Notes: generated from the sequence alone by a model not told the origin. DNA of 29,950 nucleotides from an uncultured Bacilli bacterium (GCA_934095825.1 CAKOKQ010000018.1:1-29950); one strand, 5' to 3'. Shown: positions 16,322 to 25,411, numbered from the stretch's first letter. A program made the numbers and translations.

Positions 16322-16558
16322 CTGAAAACCCGTTATTTATTTTTAATTTATAGTATAAATATATCATAAAAATAATGTGTTTTAAAGAAAAATATAATAG
16401 TTTTAAAATCTTTTTGTAGTCAAATTTCTAGTCATAAAAATGTGTAAAGTTTTTAGGGTTTATGGAATATTTCCCATGTAAACAGTTTTTAATTTTAAAC
16501 ATTTATTATAGTCAAATTTATGGTCAATTAGTCACTTGCAACCTGTATTTACCTAGAT

Positions 16559-16585
16559 TTTCATAGAGTAACAAACTCTATGAAA
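16559..16585 (-). repeat. Right 27-bp inverted repeat of inverton 2
   Basis: Exact reverse complement of 16295-16321, including the core (AACAA here). Confidence 0.9.
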
Positions 16586-16678
16586 TATGTAAATGTTATG
16601 TAAAAAGATAACTCCATTACATATTAATTTGAAACACTAATTATTTTTAATAAGAAATAATAGAAGTAGAGGTTAGAA

Positions 16679-18088
16679 ATGAAGAAATTTGATAAGGACA
16701 GCTATTTAAAAAGAATTGAAATTAAAAGGTGGTTAAGTAATTATTCCAGATATCTTTATCTAGGTTTATCTTGCATATTAGTTTGTACTTTGGGATTGTA
16801 TTTAGCTTATTCTAAATTTTTTGTATCTAAAGAAGAAGTTGTTGTTAAAACAACAGTAGGTAATTTTGTTCAAGGGGATATTGTGATTAGTGCTTATATT
16901 GATAATGAATATAGTAGTACTATTCCTGGTAAGGATGATGGTTATGTGGTAGAAAAGATCGTTTGTGATAATGGGGCAACTGGAGAATGGGACGAGGGTA
17001 AATGGGGATTACTTACTACTAATATAAGTAAAAAGACAAAGTGCAATATTTATTTTAAAACTCGTCCTCTTGCAGATAAAATAACTGAATTAGCAAAGAA
17101 CGATACTGTTAATTTAGCTAGTGATGATCCAGATAGCAATATAAGGTATATCGGCGCCGATCCCGATAATTATATGTATTTTAATTGTAGTGATTATTAT
17201 AATCAATCAGATAGTACATGTGAGAAATGGCGTATTATAGGTGTATTTAACAATATAACTAAAGCAGATGGTACCAAAGAAAATTTAATCAAAATAATAA
17301 GAGATGACAGTATTGGCAATTTCTCTTGGGATTATAAGCAAAATGGTGTGGGTTCATCAATAGGTAATTATGGTTCGAATGATTGGACAGATAGTCAACT
17401 TATGATGATGTTAAATCCAGTAGATTATTTAAAAAGTGGATATACTAATTCAAATGATATAATTTCTTATAATAATCAAGAAATATATAGTAAAATGGGT
17501 TCTTATTATAATGGCACAAAAGGTTGCAAACCTGCAAGTATTGCTAGTGGTTCAACATTTATTTGTACTGAAGTTGACTTTACTGGCAGTGGTTTGAAAA
17601 ACGATAATACTAGAAATGCGATTGAAACGGTGGCTTGGAATTTGGGAGGTGCTGGACAAAATGGAACTTCTAGTATATTTTATGAAAGGGAAAGAAGTAC
17701 AGTTATTTACGATGGTAGACCAACAACATGGACAGGAAAAATTGGACTAATGTATCCAAGTGATTATGGCTATGCAACAGGTGGTGGTTCAACAAGTGAT
17801 AGGTCAGTATGTTTAGCAAAGGAACTTTACAATTGGGATGATTCATCAGTAAGTGATTGTAAAAATAACGATTATTTATATAAATCAAGTTATAGCCAAT
17901 GGACATTAGCCCCTTCCTTCAGCGGCGACAATTACGTTTTTAGTTTTGGCAAGTCTGGCTTTGTCCACTATCACTATCTTTCGAGTGCTGATCTTGAAGT
18001 CCATCCAGTTGTCTTTCTAAAATCTAATATCTCTATAATTTCAGGTACAGGAACAAGTACAGATCCTTATCAATTGAAAATTATTTAA
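16679..18088 (+). CDS. Surface protein 2 with variable C-terminal module
   Basis: AGAGG lies 6 nt before ATG 16679, in the same sequence context (AAATAATAGAAGTAGAGGTT) as the first surface gene. The 469-residue protein has a basic cytoplasmic start and a membrane anchor at about residues 25-47. Then comes a beta-rich region, and a module with YMYFNCSDYYN and CEKWRIIGVFN (about residues 165-195) equivalent to the YYYRG/YWRIVRI module of surface protein 1. The C-terminal tip is WTLAPSFSGDNYVF through VHPVVFLKSNI, ending GTGTSTDPYQL. The two proteins share architecture and the P-V-x-x-LK plus G-x-GTxxxPY ending, but little of the middle. Likely an adhesin or ligand-binding protein exposed outside the cell (inference). 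Confidence 0.8.
   Translation: MKKFDKDSYLKRIEIKRWLSNYSRYLYLGLSCILVCTLGLYLAYSKFFVSKEEVVVKTTVGNFVQGDIVISAYIDNEYSSTIPGKDDGYVVEKIVCDNGATGEWDEGKWGLLTTNISKKTKCNIYFKTRPLADKITELAKNDTVNLASDDPDSNIRYIGADPDNYMYFNCSDYYNQSDSTCEKWRIIGVFNNITKADGTKENLIKIIRDDSIGNFSWDYKQNGVGSSIGNYGSNDWTDSQLMMMLNPVDYLKSGYTNSNDIISYNNQEIYSKMGSYYNGTKGCKPASIASGSTFICTEVDFTGSGLKNDNTRNAIETVAWNLGGAGQNGTSSIFYERERSTVIYDGRPTTWTGKIGLMYPSDYGYATGGGSTSDRSVCLAKELYNWDDSSVSDCKNNDYLYKSSYSQWTLAPSFSGDNYVFSFGKSGFVHYHYLSSADLEVHPVVFLKSNISIISGTGTSTDPYQLKII
17905..18030 (+). other. Putative hypervariable region (DGR-type VR) of surface protein 2
   Basis: By hand count 17901-18020 has about 44% G+C (53 of 120), dropping sharply after 18020. From TCC TTC AGC GGC GAC AAT TAC onward, most codons are NNC or NNT and include GTC, CAC, TAT, TTT, GGC and GCT, the pattern expected if template AAC/AAT codons were mutated at adenines. 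It occupies the same place in the protein as 10636-10782, just before the conserved PVV-LK segment. Confidence 0.45.
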
Positions 18089-18093
18089 AAAAT

Positions 18094-18152
18094 ATAGTCA
18101 CAAATATTTTAAAGTTAAAAGCTATAACTTTGAAGTACTTATGACTATTTTT
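18094..18152 (+). terminator. Nested-hairpin terminator of surface protein 2
   Basis: Outer stem ATAGTCA/TGACTAT with T-run, inner perfect stem AAAGTTA/TAACTTT. Confidence 0.65.
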
Positions 18153-18172
18153 AATACTTATTAAATAAAATC

Positions 18173-18201
18173 TTGTAAAGATAATAAAATACAGATAAAA
18201 T
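18173..18201 (+). promoter_or_regulatory. Promoter of the 18227 gene
   Basis: TTGTAA, 17 bp, TAAAAT. The same pattern (TTGTAA, 17 bp, TAGAAT) precedes the 21009 gene. Because the -10 box covers the ATG at 18200, that ATG is unlikely to be the start. Confidence 0.5.
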
Positions 18202-18226
18202 GTTGGTAGAAAGTTTTGGTTATAAT

Positions 18227-20926
18227 ATGATAAATATAAATGAAATTATAGAAAATATAAAAAATATAGATAGTTTAGAAGAACTAAATAACTTTAAGAA
18301 AATTGATTCAAATGCTTTAATATATGCAATAAATAAAGCTAACAGATATGATTTATTTAAAGAAAATACTATTCGTTTAAACCTTAATAATAAAATAACT
18401 TTAGAAAAGCTATTAGATATTTTCTTAAAAGATGAAGATACTTTATACTATATGTTAAAAAATGGTTTTAGTTTTACAAAAGAAGAACTTAATACTTTAT
18501 TTGCTATGACTTTAGATAAATATCAGAATACTTATAAATTGGATTGCTTTTTTCGTTATTTCTTTTTAAATTCGGATGATTTAAGTAATTTTATTATAGA
18601 ACATGAATCTTTCTTTATTGATTATTTAGAAAAAAATAGCGATGATATTTCTGGCAGTTTAAGAAGTAGTGATGCTTTTGTCAAATTAATACTAAATGGT
18701 AATTATATAAAACTAATAGATCATATTGAAGATTATTCTATTACTAATATGAAATTATTAGTTAATATCTTAAAAAGAAAAGTAAATTTAATATGTTATT
18801 TAGGAAACTATAATTTTGCTGAGAAATTATTTACATATAAAGAAGCTTTTACTTATGAAGAATTTTATTATTTAATAAGTTTATTAGTAGAAAAAAGTTG
18901 TTATGATAAAATAGATAGAAAAACAAATACCTCATTATTTACTAATTTAATAAGTACCAATATTGACTATTTAATAGAGATGGTAGATAAAATGGAAATG
19001 CCTAAATGCTTAGCAGAATCAGAAACTTTTAGAGATTTATGCATTAAGAAAAATAGGATAGATTTAGCAGTTAAGTGTACTTTACCAATAAATATAATAG
19101 AAAATGAGCAATTAGTCCAAGCTTATAGTAAAGAATTAAATATTGAAACCAAGACATTTTATGAAAGATTTAAAGAAGTATTAAAATATCAAGAAAAAAA
19201 TGAAAATATTTTTAATACTATTTTAACTACTTCTTTAAGAGATGAAATATTTTCAATAAAAGGTGAACACTTAGAACGCTTTATTAATGATATAAGTATA
19301 CAACTGGCTATTGATAAACTAAATAATCAAGAATTATTGGGATTAAAAAGAATTTTAGAAAAATATAATTATCAAGATTATGATATAGCCCCTATGATTA
19401 GTAATATTATAAAGAATATACATAACTATCAAGAATTAGTAGCTAATATTAACTTTTCTACTATGCCTTGGAAAATGCTAGAAAAATTAATTAAAGTTAT
19501 AGAAGTTCCCAATAATCCTTATCATATAATTAATGTTTCCGATTTAGATAATTATACAAGTATTAAAGAACAATACTTTCTAAATAACTCAAAGAGTTTA
19601 GAAGATTATCAAAATAATTTATTGATGTGGTTATTAAATATTAATTTAGAAGAAGCTAAATATATTGATAGTAAATATTGTCATGATAATAGTAATAAAA
19701 ATATTTTAGAAGAATTAAAAAATAGTGAATTACCAAGTGATATTTATAGTTATTTAGAATTAATTAATAGAATTGTTAATTTAAAAGATATTAAAGAAGT
19801 AAAAGACTTTTATTATTATAATAAAGATAAAAATAGTTATAATTTTGCAATTCCATTAGAGAGTTATTTAAGAGCCAAATATACGGAAATTTATGCCAAG
19901 TCATTATATCAACTTAAAGATAGTGAGGATGTTTATGGACCAAAAGATTGTATTTTAAAAACATTAAATTATCAGGGAAAACCAGTTAAAATTTGTGTAC
20001 CAAGAGCAAGCTTTCGCTTTTTAATTCATTGTGTTGATCCTTATACTAAATCTAAAGATGTTAGTTATTATGATGATTGGGTTAATCGTCCACAACTTCA
20101 AGATCATCTTGTAGCTTGCAGTTATATTAATGAGAAAGGTATTTTTTCTTCAATAAATCGCGGTACTATTATTTTGGGCTTTGCTAATTTAGATAATGGC
20201 GCTATTCTTGCAATGGGTAATACTGATATTGATTCTATTGGCAGCTATGCAAAAGCTTATGATAGTTCAAAAGAACTACAAAATGGTAATGGCGCACGAG
20301 CAAGATATTTTGTGCCATCACAACTTTTAAAAACCATTAATAAAGGTTATAATGAGATTGTAATTGAACGACGAAATCTTAAAAAAACAAATAATTTCAA
20401 GATGAAAAAAGAACCGGATTATATTATTATGATGACTGATTCTTTAAGACAAGATAGCATTGATTATCTAAATAATGTCTTTAATCGTTATTTGCCTTTC
20501 ATTTCTTTAGAAGATCGAAAATTAATTAGTAATGCTTGTGATAAAAATGAAATAAAGAATATTTTAGATAAATATATAGATGATATTAATGTGTTCGCTA
20601 CAAATAATAATTTTTCTTTTGATGAGATAATGACTTTGCTAATAGCTAAAATTTTAAAGGCCCAGTATTTTGAAAATAGTTTAAAAGTAGCGACTGATTT
20701 TGATATTCCTCTAGTTATAATTGATAAAGAATATTATTTTAAAAAAGCATTACAGGAAGCGACTGTTTATGATGAAGAAACGAAGAAAAAAATTTGGCAG
20801 TATTATAAAGCCTCTTCAGAGATAAATAAGAAAAACATTTTCAATAAGGTGGCAGTTGGTAATGATGTTACTAATATGCTTGCGTCTATGAAAAGTTGGG
20901 AAATAATACCGAGAACTATAAAGTAA
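18227..20926 (+). CDS. Large two-part protein of unknown function
   Basis: The product has 899 residues from ATG 18227 (908 from ATG 18200, which lies inside the likely -10 box; no strong ribosome binding site marks either). Residues 1 to about 560 are a continuous series of Leu/Ile/Asn-rich helices that look like a helical-repeat scaffold. Around 585-730 a distinct globular domain appears: FRFLIHCVDPY, then DHLVACSYIN, GTIILGFANLDNGAI, RARYFVPSQLL, GYNEIVIERRN and PDYIIMMTD. It is followed by a helical end with IPLVIIDKEYYFKKAL. I recall the order 'IH..., CSxI, GF, YNExxxER, PDYI, IPxVxID' from uncharacterised proteins of gut Firmicutes, but know no function. There is no signal peptide, so it is cytoplasmic. 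A possible enzyme or effector; unsure. Confidence 0.7.
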   Translation: MININEIIENIKNIDSLEELNNFKKIDSNALIYAINKANRYDLFKENTIRLNLNNKITLEKLLDIFLKDEDTLYYMLKNGFSFTKEELNTLFAMTLDKYQNTYKLDCFFRYFFLNSDDLSNFIIEHESFFIDYLEKNSDDISGSLRSSDAFVKLILNGNYIKLIDHIEDYSITNMKLLVNILKRKVNLICYLGNYNFAEKLFTYKEAFTYEEFYYLISLLVEKSCYDKIDRKTNTSLFTNLISTNIDYLIEMVDKMEMPKCLAESETFRDLCIKKNRIDLAVKCTLPINIIENEQLVQAYSKELNIETKTFYERFKEVLKYQEKNENIFNTILTTSLRDEIFSIKGEHLERFINDISIQLAIDKLNNQELLGLKRILEKYNYQDYDIAPMISNIIKNIHNYQELVANINFSTMPWKMLEKLIKVIEVPNNPYHIINVSDLDNYTSIKEQYFLNNSKSLEDYQNNLLMWLLNINLEEAKYIDSKYCHDNSNKNILEELKNSELPSDIYSYLELINRIVNLKDIKEVKDFYYYNKDKNSYNFAIPLESYLRAKYTEIYAKSLYQLKDSEDVYGPKDCILKTLNYQGKPVKICVPRASFRFLIHCVDPYTKSKDVSYYDDWVNRPQLQDHLVACSYINEKGIFSSINRGTIILGFANLDNGAILAMGNTDIDSIGSYAKAYDSSKELQNGNGARARYFVPSQLLKTINKGYNEIVIERRNLKKTNNFKMKKEPDYIIMMTDSLRQDSIDYLNNVFNRYLPFISLEDRKLISNACDKNEIKNILDKYIDDINVFATNNNFSFDEIMTLLIAKILKAQYFENSLKVATDFDIPLVIIDKEYYFKKALQEATVYDEETKKKIWQYYKASSEINKKNIFNKVAVGNDVTNMLASMKSWEIIPRTIK

Positions 20927-20934
20927 ATAAAACC

Positions 20935-20963
20935 TTGTAAAAATAGCAAAATTTAGATAGAAT
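20935..20963 (+). promoter_or_regulatory. Promoter of the 21009 gene
   Basis: TTGTAA, 17 bp, TAGAAT, starting 9 bp after the preceding stop codon. Confidence 0.5.
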
Positions 20964-21008
20964 ATTAAATAAATTAAAAATTATATTTAAGACGAAAAGG
21001 TGATTAAA

Positions 21009-21410
21009 ATGTTTGAAAAAAGAAAGAAAATTAAAACCCAAAATTTATGTTTGGTTAAGTTAACGACTATTACTAAGTATATATCTAATTATGTTCAAGG
21101 TACCGAAATTCACTTTAGCAAAGATGCTCGTTATGCTTTGGCTTACCGAGTTGATGGTATAAAAGTTAATACTTCTTTTCCTGCTTATGTTGATTGTTTT
21201 ACAGGCACTATTTATCGTGATAAAATTGATGCTAGACAGGGGGAGGAATGTTTTCTAAAAGCAACAGCACTATTAACTAATAAAGATTATATTACTTTTG
21301 AAGAGGCAACTTATATATTAAGAGAACTAAATCCTACTTATTTACCAGAAGTAACTAACGAACATAATTTAAAAAGAAAACTAGTTAAAAATACTAAATC
21401 AGAAGAGTAA
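21009..21410 (+). CDS. Small soluble protein of unknown function
   Basis: The 133-residue product starts at ATG 21009 with AAAAGGTG upstream; the GTG at 21000 is part of that site. It is basic, without signal peptide or membrane segment. The middle (HFSKDARYALAYRVDGIKVN, then PAYVDCFTGTIYRD) is beta-rich, and the C-terminal third is helical and charged. No family recognised. It follows the 18227 gene in the same orientation and shares its promoter style, which hints at joint regulation. Confidence 0.6.
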   Translation: MFEKRKKIKTQNLCLVKLTTITKYISNYVQGTEIHFSKDARYALAYRVDGIKVNTSFPAYVDCFTGTIYRDKIDARQGEECFLKATALLTNKDYITFEEATYILRELNPTYLPEVTNEHNLKRKLVKNTKSEE

Positions 21411-21538
21411 AAATAAATAGCGTGTTCTAATAATTATTAAAAGTACAGTGTATTTATCTTTTATTATCAGTCATAAATTAGTAAGTAATAAAATTAAAAT
21501 TAAAATTATATATGAAACTTATTCTAAAACAAAAAAAG

Positions 21539-21578
21539 ACTGCTAGAAACTAATTGCCTGATTTCTAACAGTTTTTTT
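21539..21578 (+). terminator. Terminator in the 21411-22122 gap
   Basis: ACTGCTAGAAA pairs with TTTCTAACAGT with one mismatch and is followed by seven T residues. It probably ends the 21009 transcript; no gene lies in 21411-21538. Confidence 0.65.
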
Positions 21579-21672
21579 AATTTTGTTTAATTTCATATTC
21601 ATATAAATCTTTATAACCTTTACACTCTTTTAATAACTTATCATGAGTTCCCTCATTAATATTTACTAAAAT
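21577..21672 (-). pseudogene. C-terminal remnant of an ABC exporter ATPase
   Basis: Minus-strand reading gives ILVNINEGTHDKLLKECKGY followed by KDLYEYEIKQN and TAA at 21577-21579. The segment GTHDxLL...Y..LYEYE is typical of the last residues of MsbA-type exporter ATPases. Upstream of it the frame closes with a stop and the Walker and signature motifs are gone, so only the tail survives. Confidence 0.75.
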
Positions 21673-21725
21673 TTATAAATAAAACTTTTTAGGGAGTGGC
21701 GGTCGGGTAGACTAATACTAACTAA

Positions 21726-22070
21726 AATAATATAGCCACCATTGATTATGAAAGTAATCTAACTAATAAAGAAATTGTTAAGACTATTAAAGATATAGAT
21801 TACTTTACTAAGGAAGAATACATTTTTGATACTAAAGATAAAGTTGATTCTAAGATTAACTTAAAAGAGTTTATTCTAATATTTATAAGTATTATTTTAT
21901 TGGGGTTAGGAATAAATAAATTATTTGGTTATAATATTTTTAATATCATTCCCAGTATTGATGCTAATATGACTTATGGTATGTTATTTATAACTGGTCT
22001 TCTTACAAGTATTCATTGCATATCTATGTGTGGAGCGATTAATTTAAATAAAAAAAATTTAAAAATGTAA
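21726..22070 (+). pseudogene. Remnant of a HMA / TauE-SafE type membrane protein
   Basis: An open stretch of about 115 codons without a start. It begins with NNIATIDYESNLTNKEIVKT, which looks like the second half of a heavy-metal-associated (HMA) domain. It continues through a linker into a membrane helix (EFILIFISIILLGLG) and ends with YGMLFITGLLTSIHCISMCG, the start of the sulfite-exporter TauE/SafE-like (UreH-type) membrane domain with its metal-like HCxSMCG motif. It stops soon after at TAA 22068. Intact relatives have about six more helices and an N-terminal CxxC, so both ends are missing. Confidence 0.7.
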
Positions 22071-22099
22071 CTTAGTTGTAACTTTAAATATCATATAAT
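22066..22099 (+). promoter_or_regulatory. Regulated promoter of the ABC transporter, with direct-repeat operator
   Basis: Two copies of TGTAACTT (22066-22073 and 22077-22084), 11 bp apart, stand where a -35 box should be, 9 bp before a perfect TATAAT (22094-22099). Direct repeats one helix turn apart are usual for OmpR-family response regulators, one of which is encoded at 25479. Confidence 0.6.
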
Positions 22100-22122
22100 G
22101 TCTTTAAGAAAAGGAGATTACT

Positions 22123-22794
22123 ATGGAAATTTTAAGAGTAGAAAATTTAACCAAAATATATGGAAAAAAAGAAACCAAAGTTATAGCCTTAGATAATGTT
22201 TCATTTAGCGTGAAAAAAGGCGAATTCGTGGCTATTGTAGGAGCCTCTGGTTCGGGAAAATCCACCCTTTTACATTTAATTGGGGGTGTAGATAGACCAA
22301 CGAAGGGTAAAGTTTATATCGATGGTAAAGATATATTTGCCTTAGATGATGATAAACTAGCCATTTTTAGACGTCGTCAAATTGGTTTAATCTATCAGTT
22401 TTATAACTTAATACCAATCTTAAATGTGGAGGAAAATATTACTTTGCCTTTAGCGCTTGATAATCGTAAGGTTAGTAATGAAGAACTAGAAAATATGTTA
22501 AGCCATTTAGGCTTAGAAAAAAGAAGATATCATCTTCCTAACGAATTAAGTGGTGGTCAACAACAAAGAACCAGTATCGGTAGAGCCCTTATAACAAGAC
22601 CAACTATTGTTTTAGCCGATGAACCAACCGGTAACTTAGATTCTAAATCTAGTGATGAAATTGTAGCCCTTTTAAAGAAATCTAATAAAGAATTAAAACA
22701 AACTATTATTATGATTACCCATAACTTAGAAATTGCAAAGATGGCCGATCGAATTATTAAAATTGAAGATGGTAAAATTGTAAGTGAGGCTTAA
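22123..22794 (+). CDS. ABC transporter ATP-binding protein, MacB/LolD/BceA class
   Basis: The ATPase of an FtsX-type transporter. All motifs are intact in 223 residues: Walker A GASGSGKST at 40-48, Q-loop YQFYNLIP near 91, signature LSGGQQQR at 142-149, Walker B IVLADEP with Asp166-Glu167, and the switch His200. AAAGGAG lies before ATG 22123. Its stop overlaps the likely ribosome binding site of the permease gene (start 2 bp on), so both are made together. Members of this class drive either antimicrobial-peptide resistance (Bce/Vra type) or mechanotransmission and lipoprotein or toxin export. The two-component pair downstream favours a peptide or cell-envelope stress role. Confidence 0.93.
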   Translation: MEILRVENLTKIYGKKETKVIALDNVSFSVKKGEFVAIVGASGSGKSTLLHLIGGVDRPTKGKVYIDGKDIFALDDDKLAIFRRRQIGLIYQFYNLIPILNVEENITLPLALDNRKVSNEELENMLSHLGLEKRRYHLPNELSGGQQQRTSIGRALITRPTIVLADEPTGNLDSKSSDEIVALLKKSNKELKQTIIMITHNLEIAKMADRIIKIEDGKIVSEA

Positions 22795-22795
22795 T

Positions 22796-25402
22796 ATGGA
22801 CTTACTAAATAAATTAACTATTAAAAATTTAAAATTTAATAAGAAGCGCACCATTGTAACTATTATCGGTATTATCTTATCCGTGGCTCTAGTAAGTGCA
22901 GTGGCCACTATGTATTCTAGTGCCATAAATTCTTTAATTAATTATGAAATATATGAGTTTGGTAACTTTCATTATGAATACCAAGATGTTTCCAAAGAAG
23001 ATGTTCAAAATATTCAAAATAACTTTGGAATTGCGGCTACTTATCTAACTAGTAACATTGGTTATGCTAAGTTAAATGATTCTAAAAATGAATATAAACC
23101 TTATGCTTACATAAAAGCCTTTAGTAAGGAATCTCTAGATAATCTTTCCATTCATTTAGTCGAGGGGAGGTTACCAGAAAATACTTCGGAAATAATAATT
23201 CCTACCCACTTAAAAACGAATGGCCGGATAAATCTAAAAGTCGGCGATTATATTACTTTAGATGTTGGAAAAAGAGTAGGAGATAGTTATCTTCTAGGTC
23301 AAGATCAGTCGTATGATTCCGACAGTAACGAACATCTGATAGATACTAGTAGTAAAACCTACAAAATTGTTGGTATTGCCGAGCGACCTAACCGTATTAT
23401 TGAGCCTTATAATGCCCCTGGTTATACCTTTATTACTTATTTAGATTCTAAAAATATACCGGATAAAGTTGATGTTTATGCTAAGTATAATAAAACCGGT
23501 TTAAAAAATCATGTTAAAGTAACAGCTAATATCTTAGGAGTAGAACCGGACCTTTTACAAAAATTCTTAATGTCAGATTATCTTAGTGCTTCTGAATATG
23601 ATAGTATTAATGCTCAAATGAAAAATAGTAAATATCAGTTTAATAGTAATAACTATCTGATAACTCTAGAAACTAATCCGTTAGATGAAAGTACTACCAG
23701 GAGTCTTGGTACGGTTGTCTTAATAGTTTGTCTAATTATTGTTTTTACTTCGGTATTCTGTATCAAGAATAGTTTTGATATCTCTATTACTGAGAAAACA
23801 AAACAATATGGAATGTTAAGAAGTGTTGGGGCGACTAAAAAACAAATACGCAAAAACGTCTTCTATGAAGCCTCTATCTTGGGACTTATTGGTATTCCTT
23901 TAGGATTGTTATTCGGTCTTTTAGCGGCTTATATCTTAGTTATAGTTAGTAATTTCTTCTTAAATAAGATGATGGCTGGTGGTCTTAAATTAACATTTTC
24001 TTATTCACCCTTAGTTTTATTATTTACGATTGGTCTAGGAATCATAACTATTTACTTTTCAGCCTTTAAAAGTGCTAAACGAGCTAGTAAAATCTCACCT
24101 ATTGACTCGATTAAAAACAGTGCTGACCTTAAAATTAAGGCTCGAAAATTAAAAACTCCCAAGTTAATTAGTAAAATCTTTGGGATTGGTGGTGAAATAT
24201 CTTATAAAAATCAACAACGCAATAAGAAAAAATATCGAACTACTGTTATTTCCATTGCTATTTCGGTTTGTACTTTCATTGCTTTAGCATCCTTTATGTC
24301 CCTTGCTTTTCAAAGCATTAAAGAAGAACTAGGTTCTTCGGATTATAATATTTATTTATCGGTTAAAAATGATAATGATACTATTTATCAAAAAATTATG
24401 GAAACCACTAAATTAGATAATATTAAAGATGTAGTTGTTAGAAAGAGAAGCAATTTTGGTTTTTCTAATAAGCATTATAGTAAGGATTATCTAGAGTGGC
24501 ATAACCCTGAATTAAGTGATGATATTGATGCTTATATAACTATTTTTTCTCTTAATGATGAGGCTTATAAAAAATATCTTCAGACTTTAAACTTAGACTA
24601 TGAAACCCTTAAAGATAAAGGAGTCTTAATAGATAAATATCCGATGATTAAATATGAAAACAAAACAAATAAAGAAAAAAGTAGAATTCTTAGAGAGTTT
24701 GATTTTCAAATAGGTGATACGATTACGGGTAACATTTCGGATAATCCTACCTCAATAGTAGTCGGTGCCTTAAGCGATAAATATCCCTTCGGGTTTGAAA
24801 ATTATAATCAATCTATATTAGTTGTAAGTGAAGATTTATATAAAACTTTACCAACTAAAAGTACTTATATAGAGGCTCTATATTATTCAACTGCGGCTTC
24901 TAAACTTCAAGATGAGATAGAAGAACTCTTAAATAATGAGGATTATGAACTTTATAATAGTGAAGAACGAGTAGAGATGATGCGTAACTTCTATATCTTA
25001 GTAGGTATCTTCTTATATGGCTTTATTATTGTAATTACTCTTATTGGGATAACTAATATCTTTAATACCATTACAACTAATATGCAACTTAGAAGAAGTG
25101 AATTTGCTACTTTAAAAAGTATAGGTATGACTACCAAAGAATTCTCCAAAATGATTCGTTTAGAAAGTATCTTTATGACTGTTAAATCTCTAATAGTAGG
25201 TATTATCTTAGGTACTGGTTTATCCGTTTTAATCTATCATTATCTAGCCAGCAGTGATTTCTCGGGTTATAAATTACCAATAATTCCGATTATAATTAGT
25301 ATTGTTGCTGTTTACCTTCTAATTACCTTACTGATGAAATATTCATTAAGAAAAATAAATAAACAGAATATTATTGAAACTATTAGAAACGAAAATATTT
25401 AA
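22796..25402 (+). CDS. FtsX-family ABC transporter permease (two FtsX domains)
   Basis: I start at ATG 22796 with GTGAGG 6-7 nt upstream; the GTG at 22784 is part of that site. The 868-residue protein appears as two MacB-like halves. The first has a membrane helix at about 17-40, a large outer domain (to about 300) and three helices (about 305-440). The second has a helix at about 480-510, another outer domain (to about 735) and three final helices. The conserved cytoplasmic motif after the first helix of each FtsX block is visible as MLRSVGATKKQIRK and TLKSIGMTTKEFSK. Outer domain motif VEGRLPENTSE is typical. It pairs with the ATPase encoded before it. An eight-helix, double-FtsX form differs from the 10-helix BceB permeases. 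Ends at a strong terminator. Confidence 0.92.
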   Translation: MDLLNKLTIKNLKFNKKRTIVTIIGIILSVALVSAVATMYSSAINSLINYEIYEFGNFHYEYQDVSKEDVQNIQNNFGIAATYLTSNIGYAKLNDSKNEYKPYAYIKAFSKESLDNLSIHLVEGRLPENTSEIIIPTHLKTNGRINLKVGDYITLDVGKRVGDSYLLGQDQSYDSDSNEHLIDTSSKTYKIVGIAERPNRIIEPYNAPGYTFITYLDSKNIPDKVDVYAKYNKTGLKNHVKVTANILGVEPDLLQKFLMSDYLSASEYDSINAQMKNSKYQFNSNNYLITLETNPLDESTTRSLGTVVLIVCLIIVFTSVFCIKNSFDISITEKTKQYGMLRSVGATKKQIRKNVFYEASILGLIGIPLGLLFGLLAAYILVIVSNFFLNKMMAGGLKLTFSYSPLVLLFTIGLGIITIYFSAFKSAKRASKISPIDSIKNSADLKIKARKLKTPKLISKIFGIGGEISYKNQQRNKKKYRTTVISIAISVCTFIALASFMSLAFQSIKEELGSSDYNIYLSVKNDNDTIYQKIMETTKLDNIKDVVVRKRSNFGFSNKHYSKDYLEWHNPELSDDIDAYITIFSLNDEAYKKYLQTLNLDYETLKDKGVLIDKYPMIKYENKTNKEKSRILREFDFQIGDTITGNISDNPTSIVVGALSDKYPFGFENYNQSILVVSEDLYKTLPTKSTYIEALYYSTAASKLQDEIEELLNNEDYELYNSEERVEMMRNFYILVGIFLYGFIIVITLIGITNIFNTITTNMQLRRSEFATLKSIGMTTKEFSKMIRLESIFMTVKSLIVGIILGTGLSVLIYHYLASSDFSGYKLPIIPIIISIVAVYLLITLLMKYSLRKINKQNIIETIRNENI

Positions 25403-25411
25403 AAAAGTTTG

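Larger units (their letters stand above)
16295..16585. promoter_or_regulatory. Putative invertible regulatory segment (inverton 2)
   Basis: The 291-bp element has exact 27-bp inverted repeats at 16295-16321 and 16559-16585 and a 237-bp interior closely related to that of 8594-8885. TTGAC-type hexamers again lie only on the minus strand (complements of 16418-16423 and 16510-16515, and TTGACC at 16522-16527). The best one, TTGACT with an 18-bp spacer and TATTAT (complement of 16394-16399), is a good leftward promoter. In this orientation it points away from the surface protein gene, so the gene would be OFF unless another promoter serves it. The aligned site in element 1 is TTGACT, 18 bp, TACTAA. 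Confidence 0.65.

Noticed and set aside
21690..21715. Template repeat of a retroelement, because of the short GC-rich stretch
   Set aside because: It shares no recognisable run with either variable region and is far too short.
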